Shown here in pieces: positions 27,585-36,436 of a stretch of DNA of 64,000 bases. The stretch is from positions 1-64,000 of the forward strand of contig CACBAT010000009.1 of the NCBI GenBank assembly GCA_902537325.1, in the 5' to 3' direction. The first letter of the stretch is position 1. Every line of letters starts with the position of its first letter. Source of the DNA: an uncultured Alphaproteobacteria bacterium (GTDB taxonomy: Bacteria > Pseudomonadota > Alphaproteobacteria > HIMB59 > GCA-002718135). The position numbers were made by a program, and so were the translations under genes. The notes under the pieces are model-generated. The model had not been told where the DNA came from and ran no database searches. It worked only from the letters and a program-made list of their open reading frames with translations.

Positions 27585-28461
27585 TTTTTTGACTCCAACG
27601 AGAATAAAGTATTTGAAAAATAACAATTGGTAAAACCAAAATAATAATTCCACTAAAAGCTAAAGCACTAGCACCTGGCCAATTTCTATTAACAAAGAAT
27701 TCCTCCCATAATATTTTTCCATAATACAATCTATCACTACCACCTAACATTTCAGGTATAATAAATTCTCCAACAACAGGTATAAAAACTAATAAAGATC
27801 CAGCAACAATTCCTGGAACAGACAAAGGAAGAATAACTTTAAAAAAGGTTTTAATACGATTTAATCCTAAATCTTTTGATGCTTCAATTAAATTTAAGTC
27901 AAATTTATTTAAGTATCCATAGAGTGGTAAAATCATTAAAGGTAAATAAGTGTATACAATTCCCATGATGACAGCATATTGATTGTATAATAATTGAAGT
28001 GGTTCTGATGTTATGCCTAGGTTTAGAAGTATTACATTTAAAATTCCATTATTTTGTAAAATTATTTTCCATGCATATACTCTCAATAAAAATGATGACC
28101 AAAACGGAATAATTACTAAAACTAATAGGATATTTCTTAATCTGATATTTGAAGTCGCAATATAAAAAGCTAATGGGAACCCAATAAGCAAACAAAAAAA
28201 AGTAGATATTAGAGCTAGTATCAAAGAGTTTACAAAAGATCCAATGTAGTAATAATCACTAAATATATAAACATAGTTTTCAAATGTAGTATTGATCTTA
28301 AATCCATTATCAAAAAGAAAAATATCTTGATAAGGAGGCATCCCCCATTCTGATACCGAAATTGATATTTTAAAAATTATAGCTAATGGTATAAAAAAAA
28401 ATAGAACAAGCCAAAAATAAGGACTAAAAACAAAATATTTTTCAAATAATTTATTTTTCAA
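27574..28461 (-). CDS. potH: Polyamine ABC transporter permease, PotB/PotH type
   Basis: First permease of the importer, 295 aa, with about six hydrophobic helices. The EAA loop is EASKDLGLNRIKTFFKVILPLSVPGIVAGSLL, followed by FIPVVGEFIIPEMLGGSDRLYYG, a stretch characteristic of PotB/PotH. It begins immediately after the ATPase stop and overlaps the start of potI, so the three are one translational block. Confidence 0.91.
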   Translation of the reverse strand: MKNKLFEKYFVFSPYFWLVLFFFIPLAIIFKISISVSEWGMPPYQDIFLFDNGFKINTTFENYVYIFSDYYYIGSFVNSLILALISTFFCLLIGFPLAFYIATSNIRLRNILLVLVIIPFWSSFLLRVYAWKIILQNNGILNVILLNLGITSEPLQLLYNQYAVIMGIVYTYLPLMILPLYGYLNKFDLNLIEASKDLGLNRIKTFFKVILPLSVPGIVAGSLLVFIPVVGEFIIPEMLGGSDRLYYGKILWEEFFVNRNWPGASALAFSGIIILVLPIVIFQILYSRWSQKNEI

Positions 28462-29529
28462 TTAATCCTCTAAAACCTTAATTGATTCACTTTCCCAACT
28501 ACAAATGACTTTCTCCCCTTTTGGGAAATTATAATTTGAGTTGGAGTTAAAATTCTGATCTAAAACTGAAATTATCATATTTTTAATTTTAATTTCATAA
28601 CGTGTAAAGCTTCCCAAATATGATTTTTCTAAAATTTCTCCACTAAAGGAATTAAATGAACTTGTTTTCAAATTATTTATTGATTGTATTTTTATTTTCT
28701 CTGGTCTTAGTAAAATATTAGTTTTTGTATTCTTTAATTCTTTGTTTAATTTAAAATTTACACCTAAATCATCAGAATAAAAATTTTCATCTTTCTTATA
28801 AATCTCAATTATATTTGCAATTCCTATAAAATTGGCAGTATAAAGACTTTTAGGATTTTCATAAATCTCTTCAGGGCTAGAACATTCCAAAATAAGACCA
28901 TTCTTCATTATTGCCATTCTATCAGATAAGGACATTGCTTCTTCCTGATCATGGGTGACAAAAACAAACGTAATCTTTAATTTCTTTTGGAGTGTTGTTA
29001 ACTCTAATTGTGTTTTTGATCTTAGTTTTTTATCTAGTGCTGCAAGAGGCTCATCTAATAATAATAACTTAGGTTTTTTTATTAAGCACCTTCCAAGAGC
29101 AACTCTTTGCTGCTCTCCGCCTGATAGTTGCTTAATTCTTCTATTTAATAAATGTTCAATAGATAAAAGTTCAGCAATATTTCTTACATTTATTTCAATT
29201 TCTTTTTGAGTAAAATTTTCTTTTATTCCAAAAGCTAAATTATTAAATACGTTTAAGTGAGGAAATAGAGCATACGATTGAAACATATAGTTTAATGGTC
29301 TATCAAAAGGTTCAAGGTTTGTTATGTCCATTCCGTCGAGTATTACACGTCCTGTATCTGGCTTCTCAAATCCACCTAGTATTCTTAGTAATGTAGTTTT
29401 GCCTGAACCCGAAGATCCTAAGAGACCAAAAAATTCAGATTTTGAAATATTTAAATTAATATTTTCTAAAACTTTGTTATCTCCAAAGGATTTAGAAATA
29501 TTTTCAATTACAAGAAAATTATTATCCAT
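28462..29529 (-). CDS. potG: Polyamine ABC transporter ATP-binding protein, PotA/PotG type
   Basis: The ATPase of the importer, 355 aa. It has Walker A GSSGSGKTTLLR, the signature LSGGEQQRVALGR, Walker B LLLLDEPLAALD and the H-loop FVTHDQEEAMSL. The C-terminal ~110 residues form a TOBE-like regulatory domain (LLRPEKIKI) as in PotA/PotG and MalK. A stem-loop separates it from the upstream binding-protein gene, which suggests lower expression than that gene. Confidence 0.92.
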   Translation of the reverse strand: MDNNFLVIENISKSFGDNKVLENINLNISKSEFFGLLGSSGSGKTTLLRILGGFEKPDTGRVILDGMDITNLEPFDRPLNYMFQSYALFPHLNVFNNLAFGIKENFTQKEIEINVRNIAELLSIEHLLNRRIKQLSGGEQQRVALGRCLIKKPKLLLLDEPLAALDKKLRSKTQLELTTLQKKLKITFVFVTHDQEEAMSLSDRMAIMKNGLILECSSPEEIYENPKSLYTANFIGIANIIEIYKKDENFYSDDLGVNFKLNKELKNTKTNILLRPEKIKIQSINNLKTSSFNSFSGEILEKSYLGSFTRYEIKIKNMIISVLDQNFNSNSNYNFPKGEKVICSWESESIKVLED

Positions 29530-29535
29530 CTTAAA

Positions 29536-29565
29536 TCAGCACTAATATTAATATATTAGTGCTGA
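29536..29565 (-). terminator. 13-bp intercistronic stem-loop between the Pot binding protein and ATPase genes
   Basis: TCAGCACTAATAT (29536-29548) and its exact complement (29553-29565) surround a TAAT loop. On the minus-strand transcript it falls after the binding-protein stop (29581) and 7 bases before the ATPase ATG, with only a weak U stretch after it. It fits a partial terminator or an RNA stabiliser that raises the binding protein over the membrane parts. Confidence 0.75.
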
Positions 29566-29580
29566 AATGAAGTATATTTT

Positions 29581-30633
29581 TTAATTTGCTTTAAACTTAT
29601 TAAAATATTTAGTTGATAATTTAGATTTTTTCGGAGAGTCTGCAGTATCAGCAAAAAGCATACTTAAAGTTGCTTCATCTGGATAAATAGCAGGATCTTC
29701 AAAAATTTCAGGATCAACTAGTTCATTGGCTGCTTTATTTGGATTTGAATACCAAACGTAATTTGTAATATCAGCAGCAACTTGAGGTCTTAAAATATAA
29801 TTTATAAATTTGTGTGCATTCTCAACATTTTTTGCATCAGCTGGAATAGCCATCATATCAAACCATATTACAGTTCCTTCAGATGGTATTGAGTACCAAG
29901 CTTCTACTCCATCTGCAGCTTCATCTGCAGCTAGAAAAACGTCACCTGACCAACCCATAGTTAAACAGATCTCTCCATTTGCTAAATCATCGATATATTG
30001 CGAAGAATCAAAATATCTTATGTAAGGTCTTACTTGCTGTAACATTTCAAGAGCAACCTCATAATCTTTCTCATCCTCTGTATAAGGATCTTTTCCAACG
30101 TATTTTAAAGCGATTTCCATAACCTCTGTAGGAGCATCTAACATTGCGATTCCACAATCTGCATATTTTGATGCAATAGCTGGATCAAACAAAATGCTCC
30201 AACTTGTAATATCATTTTCATCAACTTTATCAGTATTATAGCCAATACCTGTAGTACCATACATATAATTTATCGAGTATTGACCTCCTGGATCATGTGC
30301 ATCAATTTTTGCTAGTACATCGGGATCTAAATTACCAATGTTTGAAAGTTGAGTCTTATCAAGTTTTTGAAAAACTCCAGCCTTGATTTGATTTTCTAAA
30401 AAAGAGCCTGAAGGCACCACAATATCATAACCTGAACCACCAGCTAAAAGTTTAGCTTCAAGAACTTCATTTGAATCAAAAACATCATAAGTTACATCAA
30501 TGCCAAATTCATTTTCGAAGTTTTCAATTGTATCTTCAGCAATATAGTCAGACCAATTATAAATAAATAATTCTTCTTTAGCCTGAGCTGAAAAAGAAAT
30601 TAAAACTAATAGAGATATAAAATACTTAAGCAT
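29581..30633 (-). CDS. potF: Putrescine/polyamine ABC transporter substrate-binding protein
   Basis: This periplasmic receptor of 350 aa has a Sec signal peptide (MLKYFISLLVLISFSAQA, cut probably after residue 18). The mature part starts KEELFIYNWSDYIAEDTIENFENEFGIDVTYDVFDSNEVLEAKL, closely like PotF. The motifs MAIPADAKNVENAHKFINYILRP and YVWYSNPNKAA near the C-terminus complete the PotD/PotF pattern. A strong AGGAGGGG ribosome site precedes the ATG. It follows the agmatine-pathway genes in the same operon. Confidence 0.92.
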   Translation of the reverse strand: MLKYFISLLVLISFSAQAKEELFIYNWSDYIAEDTIENFENEFGIDVTYDVFDSNEVLEAKLLAGGSGYDIVVPSGSFLENQIKAGVFQKLDKTQLSNIGNLDPDVLAKIDAHDPGGQYSINYMYGTTGIGYNTDKVDENDITSWSILFDPAIASKYADCGIAMLDAPTEVMEIALKYVGKDPYTEDEKDYEVALEMLQQVRPYIRYFDSSQYIDDLANGEICLTMGWSGDVFLAADEAADGVEAWYSIPSEGTVIWFDMMAIPADAKNVENAHKFINYILRPQVAADITNYVWYSNPNKAANELVDPEIFEDPAIYPDEATLSMLFADTADSPKKSKLSTKYFNKFKAN

Positions 30634-30673
30634 TATTCCCCTCCTAAATAAAAATTACATTAAATAAAATAAA

Positions 30674-31531
30674 TTAAAAATCGAGAATTTTTTTATATAG
30701 ATCGGGCCTTCTGTCTCTTAAGTTACCCCATAATTTTCTGTATTCCCTTGAAATTAACAAATCTAATGTCGCAGTTATTATTCCTTCATCCTGATCATTC
30801 ATCCGATTTATTACATTTCCAAGATGATCTAATATAAAAGAATTACCATAAAAATTTAATTCAATATCAGCTTCGACCTCCTTCCCTATTCTGTTCGAAG
30901 TTATTATAGGGATTTGATTTGCAGCAGCATGTCCTACCATTGTATTAATCCAATGATCCTTTGAATTTAATTCAGGCATGTGTGGCTCAGAGCCAATTGC
31001 TGATGGATAAAAAATTAAATCTGCACCTTTCAACGTTAATATTCTTGCACATTCAGGAAACCACTGATCCCAACAAATTGCACAGCCAACTTTTGCTAGA
31101 GGAGTGTCAAAAACCATAAAACCTGTGTTGCCTTTTTCAAAATAATACTTCTCATTATATCCAGGCCCTTCAGGGATGTGAGATTTATTATAAACTTCAC
31201 TTATTTTACCAAAAGAATCAATCATAACTAGAGAGTTAAAAAACTTATTTTCCTTTTTTTGAAAAAAACTAATTGGTAATGAAATCTTTTTATCTTTACA
31301 AATATTAGATAATTTTTCGAACATTGGATTAGAAGGAAAATCAATTGCAAGATCAAAAAATTTATCATTTTTTGTTGAACAAAAATAATAATCTTGAAAT
31401 AATTCTTGCAGAAGTAAAATATCAACATTTTCATTTGATGCTTTTTCAACTAAACTAATTGCTTTATTTAAATTAGCGTCAAAGTCTCCTTTAATAGCCT
31501 TGAATTGTGATGTTGCTACTTTTACTTTCAT
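30674..31531 (-). CDS. aguB: N-carbamoylputrescine amidase
   Basis: This nitrilase-superfamily enzyme converts N-carbamoylputrescine to putrescine, NH3 and CO2. I start at 31531 (MKVKVATSQ), where the ATG forms an ATGA overlap with the aguA stop; the protein is 285 aa. The catalytic triad is visible: Glu in LLLQELFQDYYF, Lys in VYNKSHIPEGPGY, Cys in VGCAICWDQWFPE. The DQWFPE and QELFQ contexts are typical of AguB. With aguA just upstream it completes agmatine to putrescine. Confidence 0.93.
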   Translation of the reverse strand: MKVKVATSQFKAIKGDFDANLNKAISLVEKASNENVDILLLQELFQDYYFCSTKNDKFFDLAIDFPSNPMFEKLSNICKDKKISLPISFFQKKENKFFNSLVMIDSFGKISEVYNKSHIPEGPGYNEKYYFEKGNTGFMVFDTPLAKVGCAICWDQWFPECARILTLKGADLIFYPSAIGSEPHMPELNSKDHWINTMVGHAAANQIPIITSNRIGKEVEADIELNFYGNSFILDHLGNVINRMNDQDEGIITATLDLLISREYRKLWGNLRDRRPDLYKKILDF

Positions 31532-32511
31532 ATTTTTGGTACATTCATTGTTATACAATGAATATTTCCACCACCATAATTTATATTTTCTGTTTCCAAC
31601 ATCATAATTTCTCGATTTGGGAATAACTTTTCAAAAGTTAACTTTACCTCATTATCTTCCTTAACATTGAATTTAGGTAAGATAATTTTATTTTTACTGA
31701 AATAGAAATTTATATATGAGCTAATAATATTCTTATTATTAATCTTTTTTCTTGTAGGTAAAGGAACTTCAATTAAATCAAATGTCTGATTAGTATCTCT
31801 AAAAAATTTAATAAGATCAGCTTTGTTTTTTTCTAATATTTCATAATTAGGATCTAATTTGTGGGTTGTAGCAATTAAATATTTATTTTTTCCGATCGGG
31901 CATAATAAATTATCAACATGACCATCTGTATCATCCTCCATTAGTCCATTTTCAAATAAAAAAATATAATTTAACTCAAACAAGAGCTTTAATTCTTTAA
32001 TAATATATTCACTATTATGTTTTTGTTTTCTATTCTTATTAAATATTACATTTTTGGTGCTAAATAAATTTTTTTTATCATCATAAGTTATTGCTCCTCC
32101 TTCAATAACTAAGTCAGAAATTTTTGTTGGGATATTTAAATAGTTTGAAATAAATTTTGATATTTTATTATCATTTAGATAATCTGGATACTTTCCATAA
32201 CCATTAAATTCAAAGCTAATTGATTTTAATTTTTCATTTTCGTTATAAAAAATTGGTGCAATATCTCGCATCCAAGAGTCATCTAATTTACATTCTATAA
32301 TATCTATATTTTTATGATCAGTTTTATTTTGAATTTCATTAATGTCTTCTTTATTTGACAAAACAATAACATGCTCAGTTTTTGCAATTTCATTAATTAC
32401 ATTTGCAACTTCATCTCTGGCCTTATTAATAATTTTACCATAAAGATCTTTATTACACGGCCAAGCAATCAAACAATATTGGTGTTCATACCATTCAGGA
32501 ATTAGTTTCAT
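31528..32511 (-). CDS. aguA: Agmatine deiminase
   Basis: AguA hydrolyses agmatine to N-carbamoylputrescine and ammonia. The 327-aa protein has the guanidino-group-modifying fold: WPCNKDLYG near the N-terminus, DDSWMRDIAPIFY, MEDDTDGHVDNLLCPIG with the catalytic His-Asp, and the C-terminal YGGGNIHCITMNVP with the nucleophilic Cys. It is the first gene of the likely aguA-aguB-pot operon and is divergent from the HD-domain oxygenase gene by 28 bp. Confidence 0.93.
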   Translation of the reverse strand: MKLIPEWYEHQYCLIAWPCNKDLYGKIINKARDEVANVINEIAKTEHVIVLSNKEDINEIQNKTDHKNIDIIECKLDDSWMRDIAPIFYNENEKLKSISFEFNGYGKYPDYLNDNKISKFISNYLNIPTKISDLVIEGGAITYDDKKNLFSTKNVIFNKNRKQKHNSEYIIKELKLLFELNYIFLFENGLMEDDTDGHVDNLLCPIGKNKYLIATTHKLDPNYEILEKNKADLIKFFRDTNQTFDLIEVPLPTRKKINNKNIISSYINFYFSKNKIILPKFNVKEDNEVKLTFEKLFPNREIMMLETENINYGGGNIHCITMNVPKI

Positions 32512-32539
32512 AAAATTTAAAAATATGTATAATTATTTC

Positions 32540-33103
32540 ATGTCTAAAAATGAAGTAAAATTCACTGAAATGAAACATGGTGATAAAGAGGATTATGAAC
32601 TTCTTGCTAATTTTGAAGATAAATTTATTGAAGGTACAGCGGATAGAATAGTAAGAGTGCTAGAAAGTTTAGACAATTCTTTAGGTGGCTATAAGGTATC
32701 TAGATTAGAACACTCTCTTCAAACTGCATCAAGAGCGTTACGTGAACAAGCTTCTGAAGAAATGGTGGTAGCCTCCTTATTGCATGATATAGGTGATGAA
32801 ATTGCACCTCTCAATCATTCTGAGCTTGCCGCTGCAGTACTAAAACCTTTTGTGTCTGAAAAAACAAGATGGATTGTAGAACAACATGGTTTGTTTCAAG
32901 CCTACTACTATAATCATTATTATGGAAAAGATAGAAATCTAAGAGATAAATTCAAAGGTCATGAATTCTTTAAAGACACTATAGATTTTTGTGAAAGATG
33001 GGATCAAGCATCATTTGATCCAAATTATGATACAATTCCTCTAAAAGAATTTGTTCCAATGGTTCAAAGAATATTTAATAGAACACCTTATAGAAATTTA
33101 TAA
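32540..33103 (+). CDS. HD-domain protein of the PhnZ/MIOX-like mixed-valence diiron oxygenase type
   Basis: This 187-aa protein has a full diiron HD ligand set: His58 (LEHS), His82-Asp83 (LLHDIGD), His93 (NHSE), His116 (EQHG) and Asp155 (WDQ). That set, rather than the phosphohydrolase pattern, is what PhnZ, TmpB and inositol oxygenase use to cleave C-C or C-P bonds with O2. I start at the ATG at 32540; another in-frame ATG lies five codons earlier. It sits beside carnitine-degradation genes and may act on a trimethylammonium compound. The substrate is unknown. Confidence 0.72.
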   Translation: MSKNEVKFTEMKHGDKEDYELLANFEDKFIEGTADRIVRVLESLDNSLGGYKVSRLEHSLQTASRALREQASEEMVVASLLHDIGDEIAPLNHSELAAAVLKPFVSEKTRWIVEQHGLFQAYYYNHYYGKDRNLRDKFKGHEFFKDTIDFCERWDQASFDPNYDTIPLKEFVPMVQRIFNRTPYRNL

Positions 33104-33571
33104 CTATTTTTTTAACTTGTTGATTAGTGTAAGGTTACCTGGATCAAAGTTATTTTTATTTTCTTGAATAAATTTATCTATATCTTTTTGCTTTTCTAAT
33201 TCTAATTCAGAAACTTTTCTAATGTTTAAATCAACATACAAAGAACAAACCTCTGTTGTTGCCGCTCTATAACCTTCAAGCTTGTGTGTCATTTCTAATT
33301 TGTAAATTAATCTTTTTTTATCCCTATCAAGAAATAACAAATTAATATCTACTTCATCACCCTCTTTCACTTCTTTGTCATAAGTTGTGTGTGACTCTAC
33401 AGCAAAAGTAGTTTTCTTCTCTGTTTTTGCAGAAGTTTCACCCATATTAAATTTTTGTAAAAGAACTTCCCATCCAGCATCAAAAAGATGAATATAAAAT
33501 GCCAAATTCATATGACCATTGTAATCTGTCCATTCTTTTTTAACTCTTCCTGAATTTAAATATATCTTCAT
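33104..33571 (-). CDS. Hotdog-fold thioesterase, probable betainyl-CoA thioesterase
   Basis: This 155-aa 4-hydroxybenzoyl-CoA-thioesterase-like protein has WTDYNGHMNLAFYIHLFDAGWEVLL near the N-terminus. YNGHMN replaces the usual D-x-x-G-H-x-N active-site context in this branch. It is divergent by 42 bp from a BKACE-family gene that is followed by a carnitine dehydrogenase. In known carnitine pathways a thioesterase releases glycine betaine from betainyl-CoA, and that role fits. Its stop abuts that of the HD oxygenase on the other strand. Confidence 0.75.
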   Translation of the reverse strand: MKIYLNSGRVKKEWTDYNGHMNLAFYIHLFDAGWEVLLQKFNMGETSAKTEKKTTFAVESHTTYDKEVKEGDEVDINLLFLDRDKKRLIYKLEMTHKLEGYRAATTEVCSLYVDLNIRKVSELELEKQKDIDKFIQENKNNFDPGNLTLINKLKK

Positions 33572-33613
33572 TGTTTTTCTTTATTAATTCAAAAAATATA
33601 GTAGTTTAAAATA

Positions 33614-34504
33614 ATGAATAATGAAGTAATAATTTCGTGTGCCGTTACTGGATCAGGAGATACAGCAGGTAAACATCCTGAATTACCTATAACGCCAAAA
33701 CAAATTGCTGATGCTTCAATTGAAGCTGCCAGAGCGGGTGCGGCAATAGCTCATGTACATGTAAGGGAACCTGATGGCAAACCTTCTAGAAATTTAAGTT
33801 ATTATAAAGAAGTAGCAGATAGAATTCGCTCTTCTGAAACTGATGTAGTTTTAAATTTTACTACAGGTATGGGTGGTGATTTTGAAGTTGGGACTGGGAA
33901 AGATCCTTTAAATCCGGTGGGAGCAAATACAGATATGATCGATACATTAAGCAGATTAGAACATGTTGAAGAGTTATTACCTGAAATTTGTACTTTAGAT
34001 TGCGGATCACTAAATTTTGGTGACTCAAACATGACATTTATTCATACACCGATACAACTAAGAACTGCAGCAAAAAAAATGCAGGAGCTTGGAGTGAAAC
34101 CAGAAATGGAAGCTTTTGAAATGGGTCATTTATGGTTTGCTAACCAACTTTATAAAGAAGGTTTAATTGATGGCCCTCCTTTTTATCAAATATGCCTTGG
34201 CATACCTTGGGGATCACCTGCAACAACGAGCGCAATGAAAGCTATGGCTGAAATGGTACCTTCTGAAGGTATTTGGTCTGGATTTGGAATAGGAAGATCG
34301 CAAATGCCTATGGCTGCACAGGCAGTTATTTTGGGAGGAAATGTTCGTGTAGGACTGGAAGACAATCTTTATTTAAAAAAAGGAGTTTTTGCATCAAATG
34401 CACAGTTGGTTGAAAAGGCCAGATGTATTGTTGAAGATATGGGGGCATCTATTTTATCCCCGCAACAGACAAGAGAGAAATTAAAACTAAAAAAACATTT
34501 TTAA
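33614..34504 (+). CDS. Beta-keto acid cleavage enzyme (BKACE/DUF849), probable dehydrocarnitine cleavage
   Basis: BKACE enzymes use zinc to exchange an acyl unit between acetyl-CoA and a beta-keto acid. The 296-aa protein starts [23 protein letters not shown] and has the metal-binding [14 protein letters not shown] (His47, His49), then [10 protein letters not shown] and a C-terminal [15 protein letters not shown] carnitine-dehydrogenase-like gene lies 1 bp downstream and a thioesterase is divergent. With these the likely reaction is 3-dehydrocarnitine + acetyl-CoA to betainyl-CoA + acetoacetate. Confidence 0.85.
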   Translation: MNNEVIISCAVTGSGDTAGKHPELPITPKQIADASIEAARAGAAIAHVHVREPDGKPSRNLSYYKEVADRIRSSETDVVLNFTTGMGGDFEVGTGKDPLNPVGANTDMIDTLSRLEHVEELLPEICTLDCGSLNFGDSNMTFIHTPIQLRTAAKKMQELGVKPEMEAFEMGHLWFANQLYKEGLIDGPPFYQICLGIPWGSPATTSAMKAMAEMVPSEGIWSGFGIGRSQMPMAAQAVILGGNVRVGLEDNLYLKKGVFASNAQLVEKARCIVEDMGASILSPQQTREKLKLKKHF

Positions 34505-34505
34505 T

Positions 34506-35426
34506 TTGAAAAATATTGCTGTCATTGGAACTGGTGTAATTGGTACTGGCTGGATACTTAGATTTCTTGCTAATGGTATAAAAGTCAAAGCATTTGATAA
34601 AAATTCTCGACAAATAAATTTTCTAAAAGCAGAAATAGCAAGAACAAACTTAATTATAACAAAATTATATAATACAAAGATTAATTTCAAAAATTTGGAA
34701 ATCGTAGACAGTATTGAAGAAGCAGTAAAAAATGCAGAATTAATTCAGGAAAATGTACCAGAAAGATTAACTTTAAAAAAAGATGTTATAAAAAATATAA
34801 GTAAATATTCACCCTCAAATTCAATAATTGCTTCAAGTTCATCTGGTTTACTTCCATCAGATTTACAATCAAAATGTATTAATCCAAAAAGATTAATCAT
34901 AGCTCATCCCTTTAACCCTGTATATATTCTCCCTTTGGTTGAAATTGTAAAAGGTAAAAAAACTACAAATTTATATTTTAATAAAGCAAAAAAATTTTAT
35001 CAAAAAATTAAAATGAAAACATTATTGGTAGAAAAAGAATTACCGGGTTTTTTATCTGATAGATTGCAAGAAGCTTTGTGGAGAGAGGGTTTACATATTG
35101 TAAACGATGGATATGCTTCAACAAAAGATTTAGACGAAGCGATTACTTATGGTCCTGGTATGAGATGGGCGATAATGGGAACTTTTTTGACATTTCACTT
35201 AGCGGGAGGAGAAATGGGTATGAAACACATGCTAGATCAGTTTGGACCAGTATTGAAACTTCCATGGACTAAACTCAAATCTCCAAAACTAACAAAAACA
35301 CTTAAAGAAAAAATTATTAAAGGCACAAAAAAACAATCAAAGAATCATTCTATAAAAGATTTAAGTAATATAAGAGATAATTTCTTAATAGATTTGCTAG
35401 AATTAAAGAAAAAATATAAATTATAA
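34506..35426 (+). CDS. L-carnitine dehydrogenase-like 3-hydroxyacyl-CoA dehydrogenase family protein
   Basis: This NAD-dependent enzyme of the 3-hydroxyacyl-CoA dehydrogenase fold, 306 aa, has GTGVIGTGW (residues 8-16) for NAD binding, SSSSGLLPSDL, and AHPFNPVYILPLVEIVKG. The LPLVEIV and DGYASTKDLDEAITYGPGMRWA stretches are those of carnitine 3-dehydrogenases. Translation starts at a TTG one base after the BKACE stop, so the two are coupled. Expected reaction: L-carnitine to 3-dehydrocarnitine. It lacks the fused thioesterase seen in some homologues; that gene is separate here. Confidence 0.83.
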   Translation: MKNIAVIGTGVIGTGWILRFLANGIKVKAFDKNSRQINFLKAEIARTNLIITKLYNTKINFKNLEIVDSIEEAVKNAELIQENVPERLTLKKDVIKNISKYSPSNSIIASSSSGLLPSDLQSKCINPKRLIIAHPFNPVYILPLVEIVKGKKTTNLYFNKAKKFYQKIKMKTLLVEKELPGFLSDRLQEALWREGLHIVNDGYASTKDLDEAITYGPGMRWAIMGTFLTFHLAGGEMGMKHMLDQFGPVLKLPWTKLKSPKLTKTLKEKIIKGTKKQSKNHSIKDLSNIRDNFLIDLLELKKKYKL

Positions 35427-35428
35427 TT

Positions 35429-36436
35429 ATGACAATAATTTCAAAATATGTAGCTTTAAAAAATTATATACCAACTGGGTTACCTAAAGAAGAAGATTTT
35501 GAAATTAAATCTAAAACTTTAGAATTGGATGAAACAAATAATATTCATGTTCTTAATTCATGGATATCAGTTGATCCGTATATGAGAGCAAGGATGACAG
35601 AACGTAAAAATTATAAACCACCCTTTTTATTAGGCGAGGAAATGGAAGGTTATGCAATTGGGTCAGTCCAAAAATCAAAAGATTCACAATTTAAAGAAGG
35701 AGATGTTGTTTTCAGTAATTTTGGAATGAGAGATAACTTCGTTTGCAAAGGCGGTGATTTAAAAAAAATAAAAAATTCCAATCTTCCATTACAAACTTAT
35801 CTAGGACCTTTGGGAATGACAGGGCAAACTGCATATATTGGTCTTTTTAATCATGGGAATATACAAAAGGGACAAAGTATTCTTGTATCTTCAGCAGGTG
35901 GAAGTGTTGGATCAACAGTTTGTCAAATTGCAAAAAATTTAGGATGCAAAGTATATGCTAGTACTGGATCAGATGAAAAAGTTGATTGGTTAAAAAATGA
36001 ATTAAATGTTGATGTAGCATTTAATTATAAAAAAATTGATAACCTTGTTCTTCACTTAAAAGAAGTTTGTCCTGAAGGATTTGACTTATACTTTGATAAT
36101 GTTGGAGGTGATTTTTTAGAGTCTGCAATTTTTCGAATGAAAAATTTTGGAAGAATTATTATTTGCGGAAGGATTTCTCAAATGAATTCAACTTCTGCTC
36201 CTTCTGGATTAAAAAATATGGCGCACGTATTAGTAAAAAGATTAACTATAAAAGGCTTTTTAATTTTTGATCATGAAAATGATAATGAGCCTTTTGAAAC
36301 GGATATGCGAAATTGGCTGTCTGAAGGAAAAATAAAGTTTAAAGAAACAATTTATGAAAATATAGAAAATGCTCCTAAAGCATTTATAGATTTACTTAAT
36401 GGAAAAAATTTAGGTAAAATGTTAGTCAAAATTTAA
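35429..36436 (+). CDS. NADP-dependent oxidoreductase, MDR family (CurA/leukotriene B4 dehydrogenase-like)
   Basis: This 335-aa medium-chain reductase has no zinc-site cysteine cluster. The N-terminal WISVDPYMRARM, the SAGGSVGSTVCQIAKNLGCKVYASTGSDEK nucleotide site, and FDLYFDNVGGDFLESAI are the signature of the curcumin/zinc-independent alkenal reductase group. These reduce alpha,beta-unsaturated carbonyls with NADPH. It lies 2 bp after the carnitine dehydrogenase, so it may act in the same unit or detoxify a by-product. Its stop abuts that of the convergent regulator gene. Confidence 0.85.
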   Translation: MTIISKYVALKNYIPTGLPKEEDFEIKSKTLELDETNNIHVLNSWISVDPYMRARMTERKNYKPPFLLGEEMEGYAIGSVQKSKDSQFKEGDVVFSNFGMRDNFVCKGGDLKKIKNSNLPLQTYLGPLGMTGQTAYIGLFNHGNIQKGQSILVSSAGGSVGSTVCQIAKNLGCKVYASTGSDEKVDWLKNELNVDVAFNYKKIDNLVLHLKEVCPEGFDLYFDNVGGDFLESAIFRMKNFGRIIICGRISQMNSTSAPSGLKNMAHVLVKRLTIKGFLIFDHENDNEPFETDMRNWLSEGKIKFKETIYENIENAPKAFIDLLNGKNLGKMLVKI

